From a virus, in the IMG/VR virus record IMGVR_UViG_3300031521_003269, positions 1 to 34,319 of that record: a DNA stretch of 34,319 bases; one strand, 5' to 3'. The position numbers and the translations under genes are program-made. Numbering within the stretch: position 1 is the stretch's first letter; each line of letters begins with the position of its first letter. Below the pieces are notes generated by a model. The model ran no database searches. It saw only the letters and a program-made list of their open reading frames with translations, and had not been told where the DNA came from. Below, in pieces: positions 24,594 to 31,074 of this stretch.

Positions 24594-24853
24594 CTTTTTA
24601 TTCCTCCCTTTTCAGGGTGCCTGGCATTGTGGCATGCTGCGCAAAGCGCCTCGCCGTTGTTCACGTCGAGGCGCAGTTCAGGATGATCTTCTACGGGCTT
24701 GATGTGATGCGCGATGGTTGCTGACACAGGCAAGCCCTGCGGCGTGCGCCTGCCGTACCTTGCGCACTCTTGACAGAGGTACTTGGCTCGGCGAAGCACG
24801 GCTGCACGCCAGCGCTTGTGTTTGGCTGTATCGTAGTGCTTGATGGCTGACAA
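24590..24853 (-). CDS. HNH endonuclease (packaging-associated)
   Basis: An 87-residue protein with the HNH pattern (PF01844): CQECARYG (first zinc pair), ATIAHHIKPVEDHPELRLDV with the catalytic His, NNGEALCAACHNARH with the second Cys pair. Small HNH proteins directly upstream of P27-type small terminases take part in cos cleavage with the terminase in HK97-like phages. It is the first gene after the late promoter and terminator at 24884-24963. Confidence 0.92.
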   Translation of the reverse strand: MSAIKHYDTAKHKRWRAAVLRRAKYLCQECARYGRRTPQGLPVSATIAHHIKPVEDHPELRLDVNNGEALCAACHNARHPEKGGIKR

Positions 24854-24883
24854 AAGACACCCTCTTTACTTTTTACTACATAG

Positions 24884-24910
24884 AAAAAGCGCCCGCATGA
24901 TCGCGAACGC
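24884..24910 (-). terminator. Terminator just after the late promoter
   Basis: GCGTTCGC and GCGGGCGC (24903-24910 and 24889-24896 on the minus strand) form an eight-pair stem with two wobbles around a six-base loop, followed by TTTTTC. It ends transcription of the TPR-repeat gene and also lies less than 40 bases after the next promoter, so it may act as an antitermination switch for the late genes. Confidence 0.75.
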
Positions 24911-24934
24911 CTTTGCATATATTTCCTTGTACTT

Positions 24935-24963
24935 ATTATAGTTTGTTAGAAAGGGATCGTCAA
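24935..24963 (-). promoter_or_regulatory. Candidate phage late promoter
   Basis: Minus strand TTGACG (24958-24963), exactly 17 bases, then a perfect TATAAT (24935-24940). The start would be near 24928, upstream of the HNH gene and the whole packaging-to-lysis operon. Because a terminator follows at once, expression probably needs a regulator such as the ArpU-like protein. Confidence 0.75.
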
Positions 24964-24994
24964 GGGCATGGAAAAAGCGTGATTCGTGCATTTG

Positions 24995-26881
24995 TCAAGA
25001 AGCTGATGACTTTCCTGCTATATTCATATATAACGGTGTGATCTCCTTGTTTTGAGAGTGCGCCTCCACAAACAAGCGTAACCGTTCCAGAGTCTCCTGT
25101 TGATCATCGGCTCCCTGCTTCTTGTAAAGGTTGGATAAACCTCTAGCATACCTTAATTCGATATCTTCGTTATTAGGGTATTGCGCAACGAGCAAACGCA
25201 ATAGTGCGATCGTTGTATCAGAGCCTTCAACATCCTGAGCATCACTCAGGTTGACCAGCCCTTTTGCATACTCCAGTGCGATCTCTTCGTTCTGTTGATG
25301 AGCCTCCAAGAGATGGTGCAACTGCTCTACTGTCGTCTGGCAAGCTTCCCTGCTTTGTTTGGCACTCAGGTTTACCAAACCCATGGCATACAGATGCGCG
25401 ATATCTTCATTCTGTGGATAGGATTCCCAGAAATGGCGCAACTGCGTCACCGCCGTCTGGCAAGCATCTCCACTCTGTTCGAAGCTCAGGTTGACCAAGC
25501 CCATAGCATATAGATGCGTGATCTCTTCATTGTACGAATAGTTTTCCCAGAAATGGCGCAACTGCCTCACCGTCGTCTGGCAAGCTTCCCCGCTTTGTTC
25601 GACGCTCAAGTTGACCAAGCACTTTGCATACTGAAGCGCGATCTCATCGTTCTGTGGATGGGCTTCCAAGAGAAGGCGCACTTGCTCCAAGGTTGTCTGG
25701 CGTTCTTTTCCGCGTTGTTCGATGCTCAGTTTAAGCAGGCACATAGCATATGTAATTGCGATCCCTTCATGCTTCGGATGGGCGTCCAAGAGAATGTGCA
25801 CTTGCTCTACAATCGCCTGACGAGCGTCCCCGCTTTGTTCGAAGCACAGGTTGAACAAACCCTTTGCATACTGAGACGCAACCAATTCGTTCTGCGGATG
25901 GGCTTCATAAAGAAGGCGCATCTGCGTCATCGTCGCCTGACGAGCCTCTCCGCTTTGCTTGAAGGTTAGGTTGAACAAGCCCGTTGCGTACTCAAACGCG
26001 ATAATTTTGCTCTGCGGATGGGTCTCCAGCAGAAGGCGCACTTGTTCCATTGTTGTCTGATGAGCTTCCGCGTTTTGTTCGATGCTCAGATTTAATAAAC
26101 CAATAGCAAATATAAGAGTGATTTCTTCGCTTTGCGGATGTGCTTCCCAGAAAACGCGCAACTTCTCCACTGTTGCTTGGCGAGCTTCCCCGCTTTGCAC
26201 GCCACATAGGTTGAGCAACCCTTGAGAATACTCCAGCGCGATCATCTGATCATAGGGATACTGTTCTGTAAGCGAATGTAGAAGAGCAATCTGGGCTGCC
26301 CCTTTCTCGGCATCCTGCTCCAAGCTCAGGTAGAATAGCCCTTTTGCATATGTCAGCTTTATCTTTTTATCGCTAGGGAACTTTTCTGTAAGTGAACACA
26401 GGATAGTAATTGTGGCTGCACAATTCTCAGCATCCCGCTCAAGGCTTGGGAAGTATAGTCCATTTGCATATTCCAGCGCGATCTTTTGATTGTTGGGGTA
26501 TTTTTCCGTGAGTGAACGCAGGAGAGCAATCGTAATTGCACAGTTCTCGGCATCTTGCTCCAAACTCAGATTAGACAGTCCCTTTGCATATACCAGCGCG
26601 ATCTTTTGATCATCGGGATATTTTTCAGTGAGCGAACGCAGGAGAGCAAACGTGGCTGCACAGTTCTCGTCATCTTGCTCCAAACTCAGATTGGACAGCC
26701 CTTTTGCATATTCTAACGCGATCACATGACTATCGGGGTATCGTTCTGCGAGCGAACGCAGGCGCGCCACTATGTCTATGCCTTTTTCAGTATCTTGTCT
26801 ATTGATCAGTTTGACCAGTCTTTGTGCATATGTCAACGCGATCTTCTGATCACCTAAGGCTATGACATCTTCATACTTCAT
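24995..26881 (-). CDS. 40-residue-repeat TPR-like protein (cargo gene)
   Basis: A 628-residue protein made almost only of about 15.5 helical repeats of 40 residues, each of the form IALEYAKGLxNLSxEQ, then a linker and TTxxLLRxLxExYPxN. This is a tetratricopeptide-like helix pair, longer than the standard 34 residues; such proteins build scaffolds that bind other proteins. There is no signal peptide, membrane segment or enzyme domain. Repeats 1-6 (EQDAENCA type) and 7-14 (QSGEARQ type) form two subfamilies. I chose the ATG at 26881 with GAGG eight bases upstream; an ATG six codons earlier has no site. The gene has its own promoter and terminator and splits the regulator from the late operon, so it looks like inserted cargo. 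A role in defence or host interaction is only a guess. Confidence 0.8.
   Translation of the reverse strand: MKYEDVIALGDQKIALTYAQRLVKLINRQDTEKGIDIVARLRSLAERYPDSHVIALEYAKGLSNLSLEQDDENCAATFALLRSLTEKYPDDQKIALVYAKGLSNLSLEQDAENCAITIALLRSLTEKYPNNQKIALEYANGLYFPSLERDAENCAATITILCSLTEKFPSDKKIKLTYAKGLFYLSLEQDAEKGAAQIALLHSLTEQYPYDQMIALEYSQGLLNLCGVQSGEARQATVEKLRVFWEAHPQSEEITLIFAIGLLNLSIEQNAEAHQTTMEQVRLLLETHPQSKIIAFEYATGLFNLTFKQSGEARQATMTQMRLLYEAHPQNELVASQYAKGLFNLCFEQSGDARQAIVEQVHILLDAHPKHEGIAITYAMCLLKLSIEQRGKERQTTLEQVRLLLEAHPQNDEIALQYAKCLVNLSVEQSGEACQTTVRQLRHFWENYSYNEEITHLYAMGLVNLSFEQSGDACQTAVTQLRHFWESYPQNEDIAHLYAMGLVNLSAKQSREACQTTVEQLHHLLEAHQQNEEIALEYAKGLVNLSDAQDVEGSDTTIALLRLLVAQYPNNEDIELRYARGLSNLYKKQGADDQQETLERLRLFVEAHSQNKEITPLYMNIAGKSSAS
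25010..26870. repeat. About 15 tandem 120-bp coding repeats
   Basis: At the DNA level the TPR-like gene repeats with a 120-base period, visible as recurring 'TTTGCATAC/ATA' and 'GCGATCT' words every 120 bases. Copies near 25,380-25,620 are nearly the same, while those near the gene start form another group. Such arrays gain and lose copies by recombination. Confidence 0.85.
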
Positions 26882-26914
26882 TGAGATATCCTCATACATT
26901 CATATTTTTAAATC

Positions 26915-26943
26915 AATATATGCTTTCTCGTCTATTTCGTCAA
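26915..26943 (-). promoter_or_regulatory. Promoter of the TPR-repeat gene
   Basis: Minus strand TTGACG (26938-26943), 17 bases, TATATT (26915-26920); the start is near 26908, about 27 bases before the ATG at 26881. This lets the gene be expressed without phage early or late transcription. Confidence 0.65.
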
Positions 26944-26981
26944 TGGCAGTCGCAGTAATATGGACTACCTTAATATATATA

Positions 26982-27019
26982 CACAAAATGCTTGCATCTT
27001 ATAAGTGCAGGCATTTGTG
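26982..27019. terminator. Long stem-loop after the ArpU-like gene
   Basis: CACAAAATGCTTGCA (26982-26996) pairs with TGCAGGCATTTGTG (27006-27019) with a small bulge and a nine-base loop. It lies nine bases after the stop of the ArpU-like gene. The T-tract is weak (TATATATATT), so it may be a poor terminator or a transcript end structure. Confidence 0.5.
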
Positions 27020-27028
27020 TTAATGAAA

Positions 27029-27592
27029 TTAAGAACCCAATTTCTTGTCTTTCTTATACACTGTGGCTTGCATGGCTGCTCGTAAATTAAACATGCACAC
27101 GCTCATATCGTTGACAATGTTATTCCGCCAGCGCCTGACACTGCCAGCATCCATGCCCATATGACTGGCAATATCGTCCATCGTATATTTATGACCGCCA
27201 CTTCCGTCTTTTGGGCTTTCTCCAAAATAGTACATGCGAACGACCGCAAATTCTTTGTTATTGGCGAAGCTTTCCACCACCCGCGCTATGCGGGAGAATT
27301 CATCACGCGTTTTCAAATATTCTCGCGCCTTCTGTTCTGCCACATCCTCCAATACCTCTTCTCGTGTGCGGTAGACAGGGCTACCACTAGGTGCACTCAC
27401 AATGCCACGGCTGCGCTCCTGAAGCTCGACACGCTTGTATTCGTCCTCCGCCTGCACAATCTTTTGCATGCGGCGGTAATTATACAGGCAGCGTTCCATT
27501 GCCTGAAAGTAATTCACGGTGTCGCTTTTTGGCAAGGTGTTATAAAGCAGGTCAACCTTATCAATCAATTCCCTGAGTTCGTCGTTCGGCAT
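27029..27592 (-). CDS. ArpU-like / sigma-like phage late transcription regulator
   Basis: A 187-residue helical protein with a C-terminal helix-turn-helix of sigma-region-4 type: FAVVRMYYFGESPKDG, then TMDDIASHMGMDAGSVRRWR. The N-terminal half is a helical bundle with charged residues. It resembles ArpU and related regulators encoded before the terminase in phages of Firmicutes, which switch on late genes. GGAGGCG precedes the ATG. The late promoter with its early terminator at 24884-24963 is the obvious target. Only the HTH can be seen; an antiterminator role is inferred. Confidence 0.75.
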   Translation of the reverse strand: MPNDELRELIDKVDLLYNTLPKSDTVNYFQAMERCLYNYRRMQKIVQAEDEYKRVELQERSRGIVSAPSGSPVYRTREEVLEDVAEQKAREYLKTRDEFSRIARVVESFANNKEFAVVRMYYFGESPKDGSGGHKYTMDDIASHMGMDAGSVRRWRNNIVNDMSVCMFNLRAAMQATVYKKDKKLGS

Positions 27593-27810
27593 GCTGTATC
27601 GCCTCCAGTTTTGTAGTTATGTGTAATGTTTGCCTTGCTTTCGTGCGCTTCACAGGCACTGACCATCGGTGCGCGCTCCCGACTGTAGAAAGGGCTACCT
27701 TCGTTATAGCAAACCCGTTTGGGATTATTCGCATCGTGAATATCCGGCCAGCACCATAGGCAGGTTGAGCAGCGTTTTCTGCATTCCCGTTGTTGGTTAC
27801 TCTTCATCAT
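27565..27810 (-). CDS. Small cysteine-rich protein
   Basis: An 81-residue protein with CRKRCSTCLWCW near the start and further Cys at about residues 34, 53 and 74, suggesting zinc binding. The start overlaps the end of the VRR-NUC gene (stop TAA inside ATGAAGAGTAA), so translation is coupled, and the end overlaps the ArpU-like start by 28 bases. Family unknown; small zinc proteins of this kind are common in phage early regions. Confidence 0.6.
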   Translation of the reverse strand: MMKSNQQRECRKRCSTCLWCWPDIHDANNPKRVCYNEGSPFYSRERAPMVSACEAHESKANITHNYKTGGDTACRTTNSGN

Positions 27811-28201
27811 TGCGCTTACCCCTCAGGTAGTTCATGATCACATCACAGGCCATTTCCCAGCCCTGGCACAAAGCCACCATGTACCCCTCTACTTTAAGTG
27901 CTTCTATCCAGCCCAACTGCTCCGGCGAAACGCGGCCACCTTTCAGGCGCTTCATTTCGATATAAAGCCCATGGCAACCGTCTCTGGCTACAGGCAGACA
28001 GAGATCAGGCACGCCTGCACGCACGCCCTGTTGCTTCAGGTGGATCGCCTCCAGCTTATGACGACTGCCACCGTTTGGAATGTGATAAAGTAAGCGCAAC
28101 TCCGGCCAGCGTGCCTGCTGCATCCGAGCCCATTGAAACAATCTCGACTGCTCAACGCTTTCGCTCGGAATAGGAGTAGCATCCATTACTCCTCGCGGCA
28201 T
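27797..28201 (-). CDS. VRR-NUC domain nuclease
   Basis: A 134-residue protein matching the VRR-NUC family (PF08774): EQSRLFQWARMQQARWPELR, LLYHIPNGGSRHKLEAIHLK, GVRAGVPDLCLPVARDG with the catalytic Asp in GVPDL, and GLYIEMKRLKGG with the E-x-K motif. These stand-alone nucleases act on DNA junctions in phage replication or recombination. The start is ATG at 28201 or, five codons later, at 28186; neither has an ideally spaced site. Confidence 0.9.
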   Translation of the reverse strand: MPRGVMDATPIPSESVEQSRLFQWARMQQARWPELRLLYHIPNGGSRHKLEAIHLKQQGVRAGVPDLCLPVARDGCHGLYIEMKRLKGGRVSPEQLGWIEALKVEGYMVALCQGWEMACDVIMNYLRGKRNDEE

Positions 28202-28246
28202 CCTCCGCCACCACCTTTCTCACATGGGTACAAGGCAAAACTTGAT

Positions 28247-28693
28247 TCATTTCGCATCCAGATCGCCACCTTCATTTTCCTCATAGAGTTTTGCGTTTTC
28301 CATATATTTTCCATAGTTCTCCGCATTCCCCTCAGACTGAGAGGTAGCCTCTGGATGATCACCGGTTAAGTCCTGCATCTGCTTATTCCGACGAATGAAA
28401 TCCACATAATCCACCGCCGTTTTGCCCCATTGGCGACACAGCACGCGCTCCCGCACTGCGGACAGGTTCTTCTCCCACCCTGGCAGGAAGCACACAAGAT
28501 CGCAAATGCTCAATGCTGCATTACCGAAACGCTGCATTTCTGCATGTCTAAGGCCTTTATTTCGCGGAAGATCATACTGATCCAGCGTGACGTACCCAAG
28601 CTCTTGCAGAACCATCGTGGCTGAAAAGCCCAGATTCTCATCCGCATGCTCATCCAGACACCCGGCGATATACACAATTGGCTTGTCCCTCAT
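28247..28693 (-). CDS. DUF4406-like (nucleoside deoxyribosyltransferase-fold) protein
   Basis: The ATG at 28693 has AAGGAG nine bases upstream and overlaps the preceding stop as ATGA; the longer frame upstream is a shadow of neighbouring genes. The 148-residue product starts KPIVYIAGCLDE, has a middle with RHAEMQRFGNAALSICDLVC followed by FLPGWEKNLSAVRERVL, and matches DUF4406, a nucleoside 2-deoxyribosyltransferase-like fold common in phages. A nucleotide-handling role is likely but unproven. The last 35 residues are hydrophilic and disordered. Confidence 0.85.
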   Translation of the reverse strand: MRDKPIVYIAGCLDEHADENLGFSATMVLQELGYVTLDQYDLPRNKGLRHAEMQRFGNAALSICDLVCFLPGWEKNLSAVRERVLCRQWGKTAVDYVDFIRRNKQMQDLTGDHPEATSQSEGNAENYGKYMENAKLYEENEGGDLDAK

Positions 28694-28917
28694 ATCCCGA
28701 TTCTCCTTATATTCATCCTTTGTGCCATGGCGCGCGCGGCCTTCAATGATCGACACAGGCGGTACCATGGAATGTCGTGCAGGCTTTCCTGCCGGATTAG
28801 GTCGAACACCCGGTACCGCCAGAATCGTCCGCCTACGATCCGGACCTCGATCGGATACCACCGCTCCCAGTAGTCCGTGACCGTCCAGCAGACCGTGGCT
28901 TTCCTCCGCCAGAACAT
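28690..28917 (-). CDS. Small conserved-type phage protein
   Basis: A 75-residue basic protein rich in Trp and Arg (ERWYPIEVRIVGGRFWRYRV). GGAGGGATAGATC precedes the ATG, and the stop overlaps the next start as ATGA. It overlaps the 3' end of the Rep gene by 85 bases. The pattern of alternating strands suggests a small beta domain. Function unknown. Confidence 0.65.
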   Translation of the reverse strand: MFWRRKATVCWTVTDYWERWYPIEVRIVGGRFWRYRVFDLIRQESLHDIPWYRLCRSLKAARAMAQRMNIRRIGI

Positions 28918-29789
28918 GATCTATCCCTCCGCTCCATTTTGGGTTCCCGTTTTCGTAACCGGACGCTGATGTACACCCAGGCAACAAAGTCGTTGCGCTT
29001 CACCTGACAGTCCAGAAACTCGCAACCCTTGTACAGCTGCCGGAAGATCGCCGGTGCACTTTCCTCCGCCGCCTGCGCAATGCGCTCCGCTTTGCGAATG
29101 CTAAGCTTCGTATCCGAAATAGTGACCGTTGGTTCCTTGAGGTTTCGGCTGCAAAAATACCGCTTCGCGCCTTCCGGCTCTTTCATCAGATATTTTGCAA
29201 GGGCTGTGTATCCGAACCGATCCGCCTGCAGGTGATCCGTCCGAACGCGTCCATTTTTCCAGATCGATTCCAGCTCATCACGTGAAAGGCCACAACAGAT
29301 CACGATGTGGTGATGCACGCGCTTCTGGCGGCTGCCTTCCCGCTTGCCTTCCGATACGCCCATGTAGCGCGGCTGGGGTAACCCGGCTTTGCGGCAGGCA
29401 TACTTGACGCGCCGGAGGTAGTTCTGCACATCCACCCGCGCCTGTCCGGCATCCGGCAGGAAGTCATCCGCATAGGTGAGATCAATGCGGTAATCCAGAT
29501 CGCAGAAGTTGGTGTTCATTTTCCGCTCGAAATGCTTCCGGGCATTCTCGGCATTCGCCCGGGCGATAGCCGCCGTCGATTTCTTCACCGGCGTGCCATC
29601 CGGCATCGTGGGTGCGGTCGACCAGATCGGATATACCATTACTTCGATCTGCTCACCTGCCCGGATGGTTTTCACCCGGTATCCGAGCACCGAGCCTTCC
29701 GACTTCATCACCCTGGGTGGCATCCGGTCCTCCGGTGATGTGCACTCAATATCAAAAAGCTCCAGCCAGTTTTCCGATGAATACCGCAT
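28833..29789 (-). CDS. HUH-type replication initiator (Rep, ORF2/G2P-like)
   Basis: A 318-residue protein with rolling-circle Rep motifs: DLTYADDFLPD (motif 1, about 103-113), the metal-binding HHHIVI (159-164) and a catalytic-tyrosine region YTALAKYLMKEP with Tyr194 and Lys199. It would nick a specific site in the phage origin and stay joined to the 5' end. Rep proteins of this type are known from small Gram-positive elements and some Clostridia prophages. The last 35 residues, in the overlap with the next gene, are an Arg/Ser/Gly-rich tail. GGAGGGG precedes the ATG. No helicase is seen nearby, so the host would provide it. Confidence 0.85.
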   Translation of the reverse strand: MRYSSENWLELFDIECTSPEDRMPPRVMKSEGSVLGYRVKTIRAGEQIEVMVYPIWSTAPTMPDGTPVKKSTAAIARANAENARKHFERKMNTNFCDLDYRIDLTYADDFLPDAGQARVDVQNYLRRVKYACRKAGLPQPRYMGVSEGKREGSRQKRVHHHIVICCGLSRDELESIWKNGRVRTDHLQADRFGYTALAKYLMKEPEGAKRYFCSRNLKEPTVTISDTKLSIRKAERIAQAAEESAPAIFRQLYKGCEFLDCQVKRNDFVAWVYISVRLRKREPKMERRDRSCSGGGKPRSAGRSRTTGSGGIRSRSGS

Positions 29790-30122
29790 GGTACCCCTCC
29801 CCAGCTTATCAGGGGGCGCTGCCCCTCACCCCGCTGGGGCTTCTTCGGCCCCAGACCCCATCAGTACGGCTGCTCGCGCCTGCGGCGCGTGGGGCGGCTG
29901 TGCCGCCTGCCTGACTGCGTATTGATGGGATGAAGAATGCTCCTCCGGAGTGCGGGGTTCGCCGCAAATCTAATACCTATTACGAGGCCGCATACGCGCT
30001 CGAAAGCGCCTGTGATTGACACACCACGCTCCTTTTGCTAAAATAGAAGCGTGGTCAGGTTGTGTGATTGACCGTAAGCCTTTGGTTAGGCGCTGCCGGG
30101 TGTAAGCCGACAGCGCCTTGTT
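29790..30122. other. Non-coding region next to Rep: origin candidate and small RNA locus
   Basis: These 333 bases contain no convincing gene. They hold, in order, GC-rich sequence with inverted repeats (GCCCCTCACCCCGCTGGGGC near 29820-29840 and CGCGCCTGCGGCGCG near 29875-29889), a plus-strand promoter, a CCACGCT/AGCGTGG dyad, two copies of TGTGATTGAC (30011-30020 and 30063-30072) and a terminator hairpin. The position beside an HUH Rep gene makes it the best place for the nicking origin. Confidence 0.5.
30016..30044 (+). promoter_or_regulatory. Plus-strand promoter for a small RNA
   Basis: A perfect -35 TTGACA (30016-30021), 17 bases, and a -10 TAAAAT (30039-30044), facing against all neighbouring genes. 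The dyad CCACGCT (30024-30030) / AGCGTGG (30048-30054) surrounds the -10 and the start, a typical place for a repressor operator. Confidence 0.7.
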
Positions 30123-30125
30123 TTA
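30051..30125 (+). ncRNA. Predicted ~75-nt small RNA
   Basis: The start near 30051 follows the promoter; the end is the terminator hairpin, in which AGGCGCTG (30088-30095) pairs with CAGCGCCT (30111-30118), extended by CGG/CCG around a seven-base loop and followed by TGTTTTA. No open frame with a ribosome binding site lies inside. It faces convergent to the minus-strand gene ending at 30123 and so may also end that transcript or act on it. A replication-control RNA is a natural guess next to Rep. No homology can be claimed. Confidence 0.5.
30088..30125 (+). terminator. Terminator of the small RNA
   Basis: An eight-pair GC-rich stem (30088-30095 with 30111-30118), a mismatch and three more pairs, then TTGTTTTA. 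On the minus strand no T-tract follows the hairpin, so it acts mainly on plus-strand transcripts. Confidence 0.65.
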
Positions 30126-30323
30126 TGCTCTGGTTTGCTCTCTGATTACCTTTACATAAGCCTCCACCATACTGGGCGGATCCACCAGAACCAGCTGCAC
30201 CGTATTGGATGGATTCATGCCGTACCGATCACACAGATAGCTCCACAGGTTGCTGGAGCACTCACTGCAGCTGATCACCAGTGAACCTGGCTTCTGCAGC
30301 GGAACGATTATCCTTTGAATCAA
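30123..30323 (-). CDS. Small phage protein of unknown function
   Basis: A 66-residue product if started at the TTG at 30323, which has AGGGAG nine bases upstream. The sequence IVPLQKPGSLVISCSECSSN, then LWSYLCDRYGMNPSNTV and VEAYVKVIREQTRA, looks like a real folded protein. A longer frame upstream overlaps the zinc-binding gene in another frame and is probably a shadow. Family unknown. The start choice is uncertain. Confidence 0.5.
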   Translation of the reverse strand: MIQRIIVPLQKPGSLVISCSECSSNLWSYLCDRYGMNPSNTVQLVLVDPPSMVEAYVKVIREQTRA

Positions 30324-30474
30324 TTGTGGAAGCTCCCTTCCGTACCAGCGGAGGACACCGCATCCCACACTCCTCCACTTCCGTGCATTTGATAAAGGCT
30401 GCGTACTCACGCCCGATGACGTTGTAGTGTTGCGGCAGATGATAATCGCAGCCGGTGCAAATCTTTGCAGCCAT
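30262..30474 (-). CDS. Small zinc-ribbon-like protein
   Basis: A 70-residue protein: MAAKICTGCDYHLPQHYNVI, then FIKCTEVEECGMRCPPLV. The CxxC pair and the later cysteines suggest a zinc site. GGAGTGAT precedes the ATG, and the start overlaps the stop of the SH3 gene region. Found in the early operon; role unknown. Confidence 0.6.
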   Translation of the reverse strand: MAAKICTGCDYHLPQHYNVIGREYAAFIKCTEVEECGMRCPPLVRKGASTIDSKDNRSAAEARFTGDQLQ

Positions 30475-30475
30475 A

Positions 30476-31057
30476 TCACTCCACCGCCGATAAATAACCA
30501 GCCATGATAAAGCCACTCTCAACACGCGCCCAGCGTTCACCATCCATGGTGACGAAGCCAAGCACAGACACTGTCGCGCCTTTACGAAGCTTCCTCACCG
30601 CCATCGCATGATCGCTTGGAAGTTTACGTACACGAAGATGATTAACCGTCGTGGTATATTCGACCAGCTCGCTGGGGAGGGTGTCCAGCAGATACTCCAC
30701 CCGGCAGTAACCGGAATCACCAGCTCGGCCAATCTCCGCCCAGCCGTTCTTGTCTACCGAGTACACATCCAGCGCGTCGCCACGCTCCATGCGGATTGTC
30801 ACCGGCGCGTCTCCGGAGGGGCGCTCACGGATGTTGAGCCAGCTCTCCTCCGCCACATACACCACCATGCCTGTCGGTGACTGCTCCTCCTCGGCATTGG
30901 CAGCAGACACGATCAACAGCAAGGCAAGCATCACCACAATGGCAAGTGCCGTGACCGCGACGCAGATGCGGCTGGTGAACGGACGCATAATCACCTCTGT
31001 CATGGTGCGCATCCTGCGCTTCTCGGCGCGGCAACGTTGCCAGTATTTAAACAACAT
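30476..31057 (-). CDS. Membrane-anchored or secreted protein with two SH3b domains
   Basis: A 193-residue protein. The basic start is followed by a hydrophobic segment (about residues 31-53) with an ANA-E site, so it is exported or anchored. Two bacterial SH3 domains follow: MVVYVAEESWLNIRERPSGD (about 63-120) and YTTTVNHLRVRKLPSDHAMA (about 133-190). Such domains bind the cell wall. In an early, lysogenic-side operon this could alter the host surface, for example to block superinfection, but that is inference. The ATG at 31057 has GAGGAG eight bases upstream; a GTG three codons earlier is less good. Confidence 0.75.
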   Translation of the reverse strand: MLFKYWQRCRAEKRRMRTMTEVIMRPFTSRICVAVTALAIVVMLALLLIVSAANAEEEQSPTGMVVYVAEESWLNIRERPSGDAPVTIRMERGDALDVYSVDKNGWAEIGRAGDSGYCRVEYLLDTLPSELVEYTTTVNHLRVRKLPSDHAMAVRKLRKGATVSVLGFVTMDGERWARVESGFIMAGYLSAVE

Positions 31058-31074
31058 GAGATACACTCCTCTCG

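Noticed and set aside
24995-26881. CRISPR array, because of the regular 120-base repetition
   Set aside because: The period is that of 40 codons, the frame is open through all units, and no short identical repeats with unique spacers exist.
28694-28987. N-terminal extension of the DUF4406 protein
   Set aside because: The first 98 codons are a shadow of the neighbouring gene and Rep tail; the ATG at 28693 has AAGGAG and ATGA coupling.
29509-29925. Plus-strand 138-codon frame opposite Rep
   Set aside because: It is antisense to the HUH Rep gene and has no ribosome binding site; the real content of its right end is the non-coding region.
30325-30479. Longer start of the small gene ending at 30123
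   Set aside because: The upstream part overlaps the zinc-ribbon-like gene in another frame and has no site; the TTG at 30323 is better placed.
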